Positions 1 through 7,948 of a stretch of DNA of 42,603 nt are shown here, in pieces. Position 1 is the stretch's first letter. Every line of letters begins with the position of its first letter. The stretch comes from Desulforadius tongensis. GTDB lineage: Bacteria; Bacillota; Desulfotomaculia; Desulfotomaculales; Desulfohalotomaculaceae. The translations under genes were made by a program, and so were the position numbers. The DNA lies in contig NZ_JAFBCW010000024.1 in NCBI RefSeq assembly GCF_016907915.1, positions 1 through 42,603 on the forward strand. The letters are read 5' to 3'. The notes beneath the pieces were generated by a model that saw only the letters and a list, made by a program, of their open reading frames with translations, was not told where the DNA came from and did no database searches.

Positions 1-91
1 GCCGCGGACACCCTTGCCTTAAGCTAACGTTTACTGCTACCTTCAACGTTCGGGACTTTCACCCTATAGACATTGCCCATGCCGGGCACAC
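1..91 (-). mobile_element. Group II intron, 5' end (class C-like), truncated by the window edge
   Basis: On the minus strand the sequence from position 91 begins GTGTGCCCGGCATGGGC and continues with TATAGGGTGAAAGTCCCGAA and a GGCAAGGGTGTCC segment. This is the pattern I recognise as the 5' splice site and domain I of class C bacterial group II introns. The body and any reverse transcriptase lie beyond position 1. The preceding exon is a Rho-independent terminator hairpin with its T-rich tail, which is the known insertion preference of class C introns. The boundary is placed at the GTGTG and could be off by a base or two. Confidence 0.8.
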
Positions 92-126
92 ATAATAAGA
101 CAACCCAAGGTAATCCCTTGGGTTGT
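92..126 (-). terminator. Terminator of the tRNA Glu-Tyr-Gln cluster
   Basis: A perfect 11-bp stem (100-110 with 116-126, loop 111-115) is followed on the minus strand by CTTATTAT. It lies just after tRNA-Gln. The group II intron begins directly after the T-rich tail. Confidence 0.8.
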
Positions 127-131
127 TCTTT

Positions 132-205
132 TGGCTGGGGTGGTAGGATTCGAACCTACGCATGGCGATTCCAAAGACCGCTGCCTTACCGCTTGGCTAC
201 ACCCC
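132..205 (-). tRNA. tRNA-Gln (anticodon TTG)
   Basis: The minus strand gives a cloverleaf starting GGGGTGTAGCC with anticodon loop CTTTGGA (anticodon TTG), T arm GTAGGTTCGAATCCTAC and an encoded 3' CCA. It is the last gene of a three-tRNA cluster read Glu, Tyr, Gln. Confidence 0.95.
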
Positions 206-212
206 ATTACTT

Positions 213-299
<87 letters not shown>

Positions 300-303
300 A
301 CAA

Positions 304-379
304 TGGTGACCCCTACGGGATTCGAACCCGTGTTACCGCCGTGAAAGGGCGGTGTCTTAGACCACTTGACCAAGGGGCC
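304..379 (-). tRNA. tRNA-Glu (anticodon TTC)
   Basis: The minus strand starts GGCCCCTTGGTCAAG. The anticodon loop CTTTCAC gives TTC. T arm ACGGGTTCGAATCCCGT and encoded CCA are visible. It is the first gene of the three-tRNA transcript. tRNA-Glu also feeds the HemA/HemL tetrapyrrole route encoded further along in this window. Confidence 0.95.
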
Positions 380-408
380 AAAAATCATATCTCATTGCCA
401 CAAGCTTA

Positions 409-438
409 ATTTTAACAAATAATCATTATTAATGTCAA
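409..438 (-). promoter_or_regulatory. Sigma-A promoter for tRNA Glu-Tyr-Gln
   Basis: The minus strand reads TTGACA (433-438), an 18-nt spacer, then TAAAAT (409-414), about 30 nt upstream of the tRNA-Glu 5' end. Confidence 0.7.
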
Positions 439-532
439 TACTTTTTATAAAAATTTTCTCAGTTAATTTGCCCACAACAGCTGTTTATTATACTCATTTT
501 TCTGTTAAAAATACACTTAAAAATCTCCTGCC

Positions 533-567
533 AAAAGCCCCGGCGACAACCTGCCACCGGGGCTTTA
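533..567 (-). terminator. Terminator after tRNA-Pro
   Basis: A 10-bp stem AAAGCCCCGG / CCGGGGCTTT (534-543 with 557-566) lies just 3' of tRNA-Pro on the minus strand. The T tract is short (TTTT). Confidence 0.6.
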
Positions 568-571
568 AAAC

Positions 572-648
572 TGGTCGGGATTGAGGGATTTGAACCCCCG
601 GCCTCCTGCTCCCAAGGCAGGCGCGCTACCAAACTGCGCTAAATCCCG
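572..648 (-). tRNA. tRNA-Pro (anticodon TGG)
   Basis: The minus strand starts CGGGATTTAGCGCAG. The anticodon loop CTTGGGA gives TGG. T arm GGGGGTTCAAATCCCTC and encoded CCA are present. It has its own promoter (662-690) and terminator (533-567), so it is separate from the Glu-Tyr-Gln transcript. Confidence 0.95.
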
Positions 649-661
649 CCAACGCTTTATA

Positions 662-690
662 ATTCTAACAAAAACCTTAACAGTTTTCAA
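662..690 (-). promoter_or_regulatory. Sigma-A promoter for tRNA-Pro
   Basis: The minus strand reads TTGAAA (685-690), a 17-nt spacer and TAGAAT (662-667), just upstream of tRNA-Pro. Confidence 0.6.
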
Positions 691-733
691 CCCCTGCGGT
701 AAAATTTTTTAGAAGGTCTTGCCGTTTGTCGAA

Positions 734-766
734 AGCCAAAGGGCAGCGTTGTGCTGCCCTTTGGCT
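734..766 (-). terminator. Terminator of the SLH-protein gene
   Basis: A perfect 14-bp stem (734-747 with 753-766) with a 5-nt loop sits directly 3' of the minus-strand SLH gene. The T tract is short. Confidence 0.75.
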
Positions 767-773
767 CTTCATC

Positions 774-1868
774 TTACTTATTAACAGCATTATCCTCTTC
801 TTCTTTTACACCGGTATCATCTGATACATCTACTACATCTACATCGGTATCATCTGAACCGGTATCTTCTATACCTTCATTTTTTTCCCCTTCTTCTGCG
901 GTGCTCCCATCTTCATCCGCTTCTGACCCTTCCTGTAATATTCTATCCATTATAACCACTATTTCCGCCCTGGTGATGGCACCATTGGGGTTAAACTGCC
1001 CCTCGGAAGTTCCAGCAATTAAACCTTCATTTACCAAAGCCATAATGTAACCGGCATCTTCCGGACTAATTAAGACACCGTCTTTAAACGGCATATTGGA
1101 TGTATCCACCGGTTCTAAATCCAGGGCTTTGGCAATCCAAACCGCAGATTGAGCTCTGGATGCCTGTACATGTGAATGAAAACGGTTCCAGTTTAGCATA
1201 CCCATTTTATGGGCCTTCTTAACAGCCCCGCGGGCCCATACCGGAACCTCTGAAAGTTCTCCCGTCTCGCTGTCAACAACCGCCTCTTCTTCCCTTTCTT
1301 CACCAGCTTCCCCTTGGTTTTCCCCATCCTCATCAGCTTTTTCTGCTGCTTCCGTTTCTTCACCATTCCCGGCGCTTTCAGTATTTTCTGCCGCAGATAC
1401 TTCTTCATCATCCACCAAGCGCATAAGCAGCACTATCACTTCAGCCTCCGTCACTTTATCATCCGGCTTAAAAGTACCATCAGCATAACCGCTTACTAAA
1501 CCCAGTGATTGCATTCTAATTATAGAATCCCTGGCCCAGTGGCCTTCTATATCTTTTAGCGCTTGAATCTGCTTTTTAACCTGTTTTTCTGTTCTTACCT
1601 TTACTCGTTCTCTAATTTTTGCCCTAATGCTTTTATTTTCTCCTTCCTCAACTTTCTTTTTAACCCGCTCTTTCTTTATATCACCTTTTTTTTCTTTTAC
1701 AACCGCCTTAACATTTTTTACCGGTGAACCATCACTTTTCACAGCATGCACCGGCGATCTGCCGCTTTTCCCCGCCCCGCTTCCACCATGGGGTTTGGCC
1801 AGTGCCGCTCCTGCAAACAAGGTTGCCGCCATGGTCAATACCACAGCCGCAGAGATAATTTTTTTCAT
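774..1868 (-). CDS. Secreted S-layer homology (SLH) domain protein
   Basis: Likely a cell-surface protein held on wall polymers by SLH domains. A signal peptide starts at MKKIISAAVV and ends near ALA before KPHGG. After a Lys/Arg-rich stretch come an SLH domain at about residues 104-152 (DIEGHWARDSI, ADGTFKPDDKVTEAE), a very Glu-rich linker at 157-206, and two further SLH repeats at about 206-248 and 258-312 (PFKDGVLI, FNPNGAITRAE). An acidic Glu/Asp tail runs from about 315 to the end. No catalytic domain is visible. The start is placed at 1868, where AAAGGGG stands 8 nt upstream; an in-frame ATG 18 nt earlier has no such site. It stands alone between the tRNAs and a divergently transcribed regulator. 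Confidence 0.9.
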   Translation of the reverse strand: MKKIISAAVVLTMAATLFAGAALAKPHGGSGAGKSGRSPVHAVKSDGSPVKNVKAVVKEKKGDIKKERVKKKVEEGENKSIRAKIRERVKVRTEKQVKKQIQALKDIEGHWARDSIIRMQSLGLVSGYADGTFKPDDKVTEAEVIVLLMRLVDDEEVSAAENTESAGNGEETEAAEKADEDGENQGEAGEEREEEAVVDSETGELSEVPVWARGAVKKAHKMGMLNWNRFHSHVQASRAQSAVWIAKALDLEPVDTSNMPFKDGVLISPEDAGYIMALVNEGLIAGTSEGQFNPNGAITRAEIVVIMDRILQEGSEADEDGSTAEEGEKNEGIEDTGSDDTDVDVVDVSDDTGVKEEEDNAVNK

Positions 1869-1978
1869 AACTACAGCCCCTTTCATTTAAAATTAATCAG
1901 TTAGTTTTCTCATTTTCATATACGGCAGCCGAAATTCCGTTTTAGGGGGTTATGGGGTGCTATATTCCATAAAAATGC

Positions 1979-2009
1979 AAAAAAAAATGTCCAGCACTAA
2001 ATGCTGGAC
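1979..2009 (-). terminator. Orphan terminator in the 1869-2283 intergenic region
   Basis: An 8-bp stem GTCCAGCA / TGCTGGAC (1989-1996 with 2002-2009) is followed on the minus strand by a run of about eight T residues, a textbook Rho-independent terminator. No minus-strand gene precedes it. The roughly 250 bases upstream on that strand are AT-rich with no convincing ORF, so it may end a small RNA. The rest of the region up to the 2178 promoter shows nothing else I recognise. Confidence 0.65.
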
Positions 2010-2177
2010 GGGGAGAGATAGAACTCACCAAAGCGGAGCATTAATAATTTGTACCAATAATGATAGTTTTATACATAATTTGTATCATATTTTTAAAAAC
2101 AAAATAAATTACCACCGTTAAAACCGTTCTGTACGCATATTTTCTGTAAAATTCGTTTGTTTTCGACATATTTAAAT

Positions 2178-2206
2178 TTGACAGAAAAGTTAGCCTCGTC
2201 TATAAT
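2178..2206 (+). promoter_or_regulatory. Consensus sigma-A promoter of the small XRE regulator
   Basis: A perfect TTGACA (2178-2183), a 17-nt spacer and a perfect TATAAT (2201-2206). It drives the XRE gene at 2284 with a leader of about 70 nt. Confidence 0.85.
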
Positions 2207-2218
2207 TTAGACAGATTT

Positions 2219-2260
2219 AGTATAGCTTATAAGTTTTTAAAGGGCAGTATAGCATATACT
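2219..2260 (+). promoter_or_regulatory. Repeated dyad, possible autoregulatory operator
   Basis: AGTATAGCATATACT (2246-2260) is an inverted repeat, AGTATA-gca-TATACT. A degenerate copy, AGTATAGCTTATAAG (2219-2233), starts 27 nt upstream. Both lie between the -10 box and the ribosome binding site of an XRE-type gene, where autorepressors often bind. Binding is inferred. Confidence 0.4.
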
Positions 2261-2283
2261 AATTGTTATCGGGAGGGACTAAA

Positions 2284-2616
2284 GTGCCCCTTTATAACAG
2301 CCAACAGGTAGGAGCAAATATAAAAAGAGCTCGCATGCACAAGTCGGCACAGGTAGGGTTTGGTTATACGCGCAAACTGCTAGCCGATGCCATGGAAGAG
2401 CCGGTACATATAATTGGCAAATTAGAAGCAGGTGAATATTATCCTGATTTTGAACATATTAAAAAAATTTCTGAAATATGCGGGGTATCCATCGAGTTTC
2501 TAGTGGGTGAAGACTTCCAATCAATGGATAGTTACTTTAAAGCAATACACGAGGCAACAAAAAACAAAGATGTTAATGCCCCTAAAAAACACTGCATCGA
2601 CGGTGACCCTTACTGA
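2284..2616 (+). CDS. Small XRE-family helix-turn-helix regulator
   Basis: A 110-residue protein that is mostly one Cro/C1-type HTH domain: VGANIKRARMHK, then MEEPVHIIGKLEAGEY as the recognition region, then FEHIKKISEICGVSIEFLVG. A short tail of about 30 residues follows with no recognised domain. The start is GTG at 2284, because GGGAGGG (2271-2277) is correctly spaced; a TTG 21 nt upstream lacks a site. It has a perfect promoter, candidate operators in its leader and its own terminator, so it is a single-gene unit. Its targets are unknown. It resembles stand-alone phage-type or SinR-type regulators. Confidence 0.85.
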   Translation: MPLYNSQQVGANIKRARMHKSAQVGFGYTRKLLADAMEEPVHIIGKLEAGEYYPDFEHIKKISEICGVSIEFLVGEDFQSMDSYFKAIHEATKNKDVNAPKKHCIDGDPY

Positions 2617-2625
2617 AGAATTTAA

Positions 2626-2655
2626 GCACCGCCCTGGTCAGGGCGGTTTATTTAT
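2626..2655 (+). terminator. Terminator of the small XRE gene
   Basis: A 9-bp stem ACCGCCCTG / CAGGGCGGT (2628-2636 with 2639-2647) is followed by TTATTTATTT. Confidence 0.85.
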
Positions 2656-2685
2656 TTCCTTAATTACATAGAAATTCAAAGTGAA

Positions 2686-2717
2686 AAAGCTGTCCCAAAA
2701 ATGATTTTTGGGACAGC
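2686..2717 (-). terminator. Terminator of the H-cluster maturation operon
   Basis: A perfect 13-bp stem (2689-2701 with 2705-2717) is followed on the minus strand by TTTTTC. It lies just 3' of hydG. Confidence 0.85.
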
Positions 2718-2730
2718 CCCCTTTGTAATT

Positions 2731-4179
2731 TTAAAAGTATAAATCCCTTTCTCCCTTTTCAATACGCTTTAATCTTTCTTCAGTGGCTTTACGCACATTA
2801 GGATTCTTAATGTCTTCCAGGTTCTTTCTAATCGCCTCTTCTCCCACTGCTTTGGTTTCCGGAGAAGCATAATCCATCAAGTACTCTTTAAAAGTCAGTA
2901 TGGCATTGGGCAGGCACACATTTTGAATTTCGCCGGTTTTAGCCAGAGACATAAAACGGTCGCCGGTACGCCCCATGCGGTAGCAGGCAGTGCAGTAGCT
3001 GGGCAGATATCCCGACTTACACACACTGCGCAGCACCTCATCCGGGCTGCGGTTATCTTCCACTTCAAATTGAGGTTTATCTCCTTTTTCACCGCAGCCG
3101 CACTGTGCCTTCTCCGCTTCTTTTTTATATCCACCCACACCGGTACACGACCCGGCACTAATCTGCGAGATTCCGTACTTAAACAGCTCATCTCTAAACT
3201 CAGCTTTTTCCCTGGTGGATAATATCATACCGGTGTAGGGAACGGACAAACGCAAAATGGCAATAATTTTAGCAAAGGTTTTATCATCAACCAGGTAGGG
3301 GAAGGTGTCAATACTCACTCCCAGCGCTTCCCTTATCCTCGGTACGGAAATAGTGTGCGGGCCAACACCAAACTTTTCTTCCAAGTGTAAAGCATGGTAT
3401 ATTAACCCCATCACTTCAAATTTGTAGTCATACAGCCCAAACAGCACACCCAGCCCTACATCGTCAATCCCCGCGGTCATGGCCCGGTCCATGGCAGTGG
3501 TATGCCAATCGTAATCCATTTTCGGCCCGCTGGGATGCATTCTGCCATAGGTTTCCCGGTGATATGTTTCCTGGAACAGAATATACGTGCCGATGCCTAT
3601 TTCCTTTAGCCGGGCATAATCTTCCACTGTGGTGGCAGCAATGTTTACATTAACCCGGCGGATACTGCCGTTTTTTAATTTTACTTTATAAATAGTATCA
3701 ATACATTCCAAAATATAATCAATGGGACATTCTGTGGGATGCTCACCTGCTTCCAGCGCTAAACGCTTGTGCCCCAGTTCTTCCAGTACTTTTACCTCCT
3801 CAGCCACTTCTTCCATGGTCAACTTGCGCCGCTCAAATTTGTTATCCCGGCGGTAGCCGCAGTAAACACAGTTATTAATGCAGTAGTTGCTTACATACAG
3901 CGGGGCGAACAACACCAACCTGTTGCCGTAAATTTTTTCTTTAACTTCTTTGGCTGCTTCAAACATTAAATTTAGCAGTTCTTCATCCTCCGTCTGCAGT
4001 AATGCGGCCACTTCCCGCGGGGCTAAAGCCTGTGCTTCCTTGGCCCGGCGGGCTTTTTCTATTATTTCTTTAATCTCTTCTTTTGAGTAATTCCGAGCTT
4101 CCTCCAAATCCCTGTAAATTTTATTCTCATCAATAAAATCCGCCACTTGTTTTTGTTCTTTAATTTTATTTACGGCCAT
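2731..4179 (-). CDS. hydG: [FeFe] hydrogenase H-cluster radical SAM maturase HydG
   Basis: HydG is the radical SAM tyrosine lyase that makes the CO and CN ligands and an Fe(CO)2CN synthon for the hydrogenase H-cluster. The radical SAM motif is YCINNCVYCGY (Cys100, Cys104, Cys107). The family's C-terminal cysteine cluster for the auxiliary iron-sulfur site is present as YCTACYRMGRTGDRF. The length of 482 residues is normal. The gene starts with ATG after AGGTAGGG. It is last in the operon TM1266-aspA-hydF-hydE-hydG and is followed by a strong terminator. The family assignment is secure; the substrate is the trimeric hydrogenase, and perhaps the sensory one, encoded at 24-30 kb. Confidence 0.97.
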   Translation of the reverse strand: MAVNKIKEQKQVADFIDENKIYRDLEEARNYSKEEIKEIIEKARRAKEAQALAPREVAALLQTEDEELLNLMFEAAKEVKEKIYGNRLVLFAPLYVSNYCINNCVYCGYRRDNKFERRKLTMEEVAEEVKVLEELGHKRLALEAGEHPTECPIDYILECIDTIYKVKLKNGSIRRVNVNIAATTVEDYARLKEIGIGTYILFQETYHRETYGRMHPSGPKMDYDWHTTAMDRAMTAGIDDVGLGVLFGLYDYKFEVMGLIYHALHLEEKFGVGPHTISVPRIREALGVSIDTFPYLVDDKTFAKIIAILRLSVPYTGMILSTREKAEFRDELFKYGISQISAGSCTGVGGYKKEAEKAQCGCGEKGDKPQFEVEDNRSPDEVLRSVCKSGYLPSYCTACYRMGRTGDRFMSLAKTGEIQNVCLPNAILTFKEYLMDYASPETKAVGEEAIRKNLEDIKNPNVRKATEERLKRIEKGERDLYF

Positions 4180-4218
4180 TAAAATCCCTACCTTTCCCCA
4201 GCAAAGCTGGTCAATTGA

Positions 4219-5283
4219 TTAATAACCCTTTTGAAAAACCGGTTTCGGTGAATCACCACGGCCTGCCGCCACTTCCCTACCCACTTGATGAATTATACCG
4301 ACAATTTTCTGCAGCGACTGCTGCGGATCATCCGTTACCCCGGCCTTATTGGGGTATATTTGATACAGCCGGCGATATTTTAAAGGTGTAACATTGGGCA
4401 TTATTACGTTGGCACCGCAGTTAAGAGCCATTTGTCTTCCTTCGGAATGCATGGTACCCGCTGCAGTGGTGGCGGGCAGGTGGCATAACGGCAGCATTAT
4501 ACGAGCCACCGCCAGAGTTTTTAAAGCTAACTGCAGATCCCCTGCCGGTTGACCGGCCAACGGAGTTTGGGGATGGGGAATAAACGGGCCGATACCCGCC
4601 ATTTCCACGTCCAGCTTTTTCAGCAGCAAAATGTCCTCGGCCAGTGAATCCAGTGTCTGCCCGGGCAGCCCCACCATATTGCCGGAACCCAGCTGATAAC
4701 CGGATTCCCGCAGCCACTGCAGGCACTGAAGGCGGCGTTCAAAACTGGTTCCCGGGCGCAGGCTGCTAAATAACTGCCGGTCTGCAGTTTCATGTTTGAG
4801 TAAAAACCTGTCCGCCCCGGCCCGGTACAGCTGCTGGTACTCCTCTTTACTGCGTTCACCAATACTCAAGGTAATAGCCACGTTTTTGATTTTTTTAATT
4901 TCGGCAATCATACGGCAGAGGGTATTAACATCGTACCAAGGATCTTCCCCGGACTGCAGCACTATGGTGTTATATCCCAGTTCAATAGCCCGGCGGGACG
5001 CTTCAATTACCTGCTGCACCGTCATGCGGTAGCGGCTGATATTTCTGTTGCTGCGGCGCAAACCACAATAATGGCAGTCATTGCGGCAGTAATTTGAAAA
5101 TTCTATAATTCCCCGCAGGTGCACCACATTGCCGTGGTGCTGCTGCCGTACTTTATCCGCCAGCGCAAACAATTCCCGCTGCTGGTTTCCCGGTTTTGCT
5201 TTCAGCAGTGTTACAATATCTTCCTTGGACAGCGGCTGCTGCCCAGCCGCTTTTTGAAGAACAGCCTGAAAATTACTGTCCAT
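4219..5283 (-). CDS. hydE: [FeFe] hydrogenase H-cluster radical SAM maturase HydE
   Basis: HydE is a radical SAM enzyme that acts on the HydG-derived iron synthon while the diiron subcluster is built. The motif is YCRNDCHYCGLR (Cys66, Cys70, Cys73), in the BioB/PylB-like family. Internal features such as QSGEDPWYD and GNMVGLPGQT fit HydE. It is 354 residues long, a full-length protein. The start ATG follows GGGAGGAAAAC. It lies between hydF and hydG with short gaps, so all three maturases are probably co-transcribed. Confidence 0.97.
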   Translation of the reverse strand: MDSNFQAVLQKAAGQQPLSKEDIVTLLKAKPGNQQRELFALADKVRQQHHGNVVHLRGIIEFSNYCRNDCHYCGLRRSNRNISRYRMTVQQVIEASRRAIELGYNTIVLQSGEDPWYDVNTLCRMIAEIKKIKNVAITLSIGERSKEEYQQLYRAGADRFLLKHETADRQLFSSLRPGTSFERRLQCLQWLRESGYQLGSGNMVGLPGQTLDSLAEDILLLKKLDVEMAGIGPFIPHPQTPLAGQPAGDLQLALKTLAVARIMLPLCHLPATTAAGTMHSEGRQMALNCGANVIMPNVTPLKYRRLYQIYPNKAGVTDDPQQSLQKIVGIIHQVGREVAAGRGDSPKPVFQKGY

Positions 5284-5301
5284 GTTTTCCTCCCTGCAGA
5301 G

Positions 5302-6528
5302 TTAATCTTGATCCAATATTTCTACCAAGTGGGGAAACGGTGACAGTGCCCGGCGCAGTATACCATGCAGGTGGGCAATGGCCACACCGTAATTTACTAT
5401 CGGCACACCGGCTTCCCGAACCTGCATGATGCGCGACAGCATTTCCCGGCGGTTTATCATACATGCCCCGCAGTGTACCACCAGTTTATATTCCCGCAGG
5501 TTATCAGGAAACTTTGTGCCGCTTACCCAGTCAAAATGCAGTTCCCCACCCACAAACTGGCGCATCCAGCGGGGTATTTTAACCGTTCCGATATCGTCCT
5601 CCACCCGGTGATGTGTGCAGGATTCGGCAATTAACACCTTGTCTCCGGGCTGTAATCTCTCAATGGCTTTAGCTCCGGCCACCAGTGTTTCCAAATCTCC
5701 TTTATAGCGGGCAAACAGGATGGAAAAGGAAGTTAACAAAACACCCGGCGGGGTATCGGCATCCGCCTTCAAAAAAGCCTGGGAATCTGTCACCACCATT
5801 TTGGGTTTACAGGCCAAATTATCTATGGTCTGCTTCAGTTCCCTTTCTTTAGCCACCACCGCAATGGCATCGTGGTCAAGAATATCCCGGATGGTCTGCA
5901 CCTGGGGTAGTATCAATCTACCCTTGGGAGCAGCAAGGTCTATGGGCACCACCAGCACCACCACATCCCCCGGCTGCAGCAAATCGCCGATGATGGTTTG
6001 ATCATCCCAACCGGTGGGAGCATTACGAATTATACTGATTTTTAAATCTGCCATTCCCTGACCGGTAAGAGCGCTGACCGCAACCACCGGCACTGACAGC
6101 TTGTTTTTGTAATCTTCAATTTCCGTTTTACTAACCTGCCGCAGGTCTATTTTGTTAATCACCGCCAGCACTGCCAGTTTTCTTTTTTTACATTCCTCAA
6201 TTAGATCCAGTTCGTACTTAGATAGTCCTTCGCCGGCATCTATCACCAGCAGCACCATATCCGCCTTTTTAAGAACTCCTTTAGATTTCTCCACCCTTAA
6301 TTCACCCAAAGGGCCCACATCATCTATCCCGGCAGTATCTATAATCACCACCGGTCCGATGGGCAGAATTTCCATGGACTTGTATACCGGATCGGTGGTG
6401 GTTCCGGCATAATCAGAAACCACTGCAATATCTTGATTGGTTAACGCGTTAATCAAACTGGATTTTCCCGCATTTCGCCGGCCAAATATGGCAATGTGCA
6501 ATCTATTTCCCCTGGGAGTACTGTTCAT
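5302..6528 (-). CDS. hydF: [FeFe] hydrogenase maturation GTPase HydF
   Basis: HydF is the scaffold GTPase that carries the assembled diiron subcluster and hands it to apo-hydrogenase. The N-terminal GTPase domain shows the P-loop GRRNAGKSSLINAL, the switch DTAGIDD and the NKID motif. The C-terminal [4Fe-4S]-binding residues are present as ESCTHHRVEDD and VHCGACM. Length is 408 residues, as usual for the family. It starts 7 nt after the aspA stop, so translation is probably coupled, with AGGAAGGTGATG upstream. Confidence 0.97.
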   Translation of the reverse strand: MNSTPRGNRLHIAIFGRRNAGKSSLINALTNQDIAVVSDYAGTTTDPVYKSMEILPIGPVVIIDTAGIDDVGPLGELRVEKSKGVLKKADMVLLVIDAGEGLSKYELDLIEECKKRKLAVLAVINKIDLRQVSKTEIEDYKNKLSVPVVAVSALTGQGMADLKISIIRNAPTGWDDQTIIGDLLQPGDVVVLVVPIDLAAPKGRLILPQVQTIRDILDHDAIAVVAKERELKQTIDNLACKPKMVVTDSQAFLKADADTPPGVLLTSFSILFARYKGDLETLVAGAKAIERLQPGDKVLIAESCTHHRVEDDIGTVKIPRWMRQFVGGELHFDWVSGTKFPDNLREYKLVVHCGACMINRREMLSRIMQVREAGVPIVNYGVAIAHLHGILRRALSPFPHLVEILDQD

Positions 6529-6535
6529 CGTATCA

Positions 6536-7930
6536 TCACCTTCCTATTACCCCGGCTTTTGTTGCTGCATCGGGCCGCAGCAGCTGTTCCAGTTCTTGTT
6601 CCGTAAACATCTCCTTTTCCAGTATTACCTCTCGCACGCTGCGGTTGGTTTTTAAAGCCTCATGAGCCAGCTGTGCCGCTTCTTCGTAGCCGATATGCGG
6701 AACTAAAACTGTAATTAAACCAATACTTTTATCCACCAGTTCCCGGCAGCGTTCCCGGTTGGCAGTAATGCCCAGCACACAGCGTTCGGCAAATAACTTC
6801 ACTGCCCGGCTGAGAGTATCCATAGCCGGCAGCAGGTTGGCCGAAACCAGAGGTAAAAAAGCATTTAATTCCAATTGCCCGGCCTGGGCCGCCATGGTTA
6901 TTGCCAGGTCATGGGCCATAACCTGGTATGACACCTGAGTTATCATTTCCGGCATTACAGGATTTACTTTTCCCGGCATTATTGATGAGCCGGCCTGCAA
7001 ATCCGGCAGTTTTATCTCCCCTATTCCGGCCCGGGGCCCGGATGAAAGCAGCCGCAAATCAGAGGCAATTTTTGCCAGGGTGGCAGCAGCGGCTTTAATC
7101 AGCCCGGATACTTCTACAAATACGTCTGCATTTTGGGTTGCATCCACCATATTTTCTGCCCTGGCCAGCCCCAAACCGGTAAGTCCCCGCAGGCGCTCAA
7201 TGACAGTGTATATGTAACTTCTCCGGGCATTTAAACCTGTACCTACCGCCGTCCCTCCAAGGTTAACCTGACGCAGCCGCTCTTCCACTTTATACAACCG
7301 CCAGCGATCTCTGGACACCGCTTCGGCAAAGGCACTGAATTCCTGCCCCAGTGTAACGGGCACCGCATCCTGCATTTCAGTACGCCCTACCTTTAATACC
7401 CCGGCAAACTCTGCTTCTTTTTTCTGCAGCGCCCCCTGCAGCACCGCACAGCTTTCACTCAGCGGCTGCAGCAGGCGGATGGCGGCAATGCGCAGGGCTG
7501 TGGGATACACATCATTGGTAGACTGACCCATGTTGACGTGGTTGTTGGGATGCACCAGCGAATAATCTCCCTTTCGCCCTCCCAACAGTTCTATAGCCCG
7601 GTTTGCCAGAACTTCATTCATGTTCATGTTGGTGGAAGTACCGGCTCCGCCCTGCAGTGCATCTACGATAAACTGATCCAGGAAATTGCCTTCGGCAACT
7701 TCACCTGCCGCCTGGTAAATGGCATCACCAATTTTTCTATCTAAAAAACCCATGGTCATATTGGCATCTGCCGCAGCTTGCTTGACCACTGCCAGGGCCT
7801 TTATCAGTTCCGGGTGAACCCTGGTGCCGGTTACGTTAAAGTTCTCCGCCGCCCTGACAGTGTTGATACCGTAATAAGCTTCTTCAGGTATTTCCATTTC
7901 TCCAATTAAGTCACGTTCAATTCTGCCCAT
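6536..7930 (-). CDS. aspA: Aspartate ammonia-lyase
   Basis: AspA reversibly deaminates L-aspartate to fumarate and ammonium. The family signature SSIMPGKVNPVMPEM is present, together with GGAGTSTNMNMNEV, MGQSTNDVYPTAL and VGRTEMQDAVPVT. The length of 464 residues is typical. Class II fumarase is a close relative, but the N-terminus (MGRIERDLIGEMEIPEEAYYG) is that of aspartases. The gene sits inside the H-cluster assembly operon between the TM1266-like gene and hydF. The bridging azadithiolate of the H-cluster needs a nitrogen donor, and local ammonium release is a possible reason for this placement; that is inference. Confidence 0.93.
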   Translation of the reverse strand: MGRIERDLIGEMEIPEEAYYGINTVRAAENFNVTGTRVHPELIKALAVVKQAAADANMTMGFLDRKIGDAIYQAAGEVAEGNFLDQFIVDALQGGAGTSTNMNMNEVLANRAIELLGGRKGDYSLVHPNNHVNMGQSTNDVYPTALRIAAIRLLQPLSESCAVLQGALQKKEAEFAGVLKVGRTEMQDAVPVTLGQEFSAFAEAVSRDRWRLYKVEERLRQVNLGGTAVGTGLNARRSYIYTVIERLRGLTGLGLARAENMVDATQNADVFVEVSGLIKAAAATLAKIASDLRLLSSGPRAGIGEIKLPDLQAGSSIMPGKVNPVMPEMITQVSYQVMAHDLAITMAAQAGQLELNAFLPLVSANLLPAMDTLSRAVKLFAERCVLGITANRERCRELVDKSIGLITVLVPHIGYEEAAQLAHEALKTNRSVREVILEKEMFTEQELEQLLRPDAATKAGVIGR

Positions 7931-7948
7931 GCTTATTCACCCTTAAAA

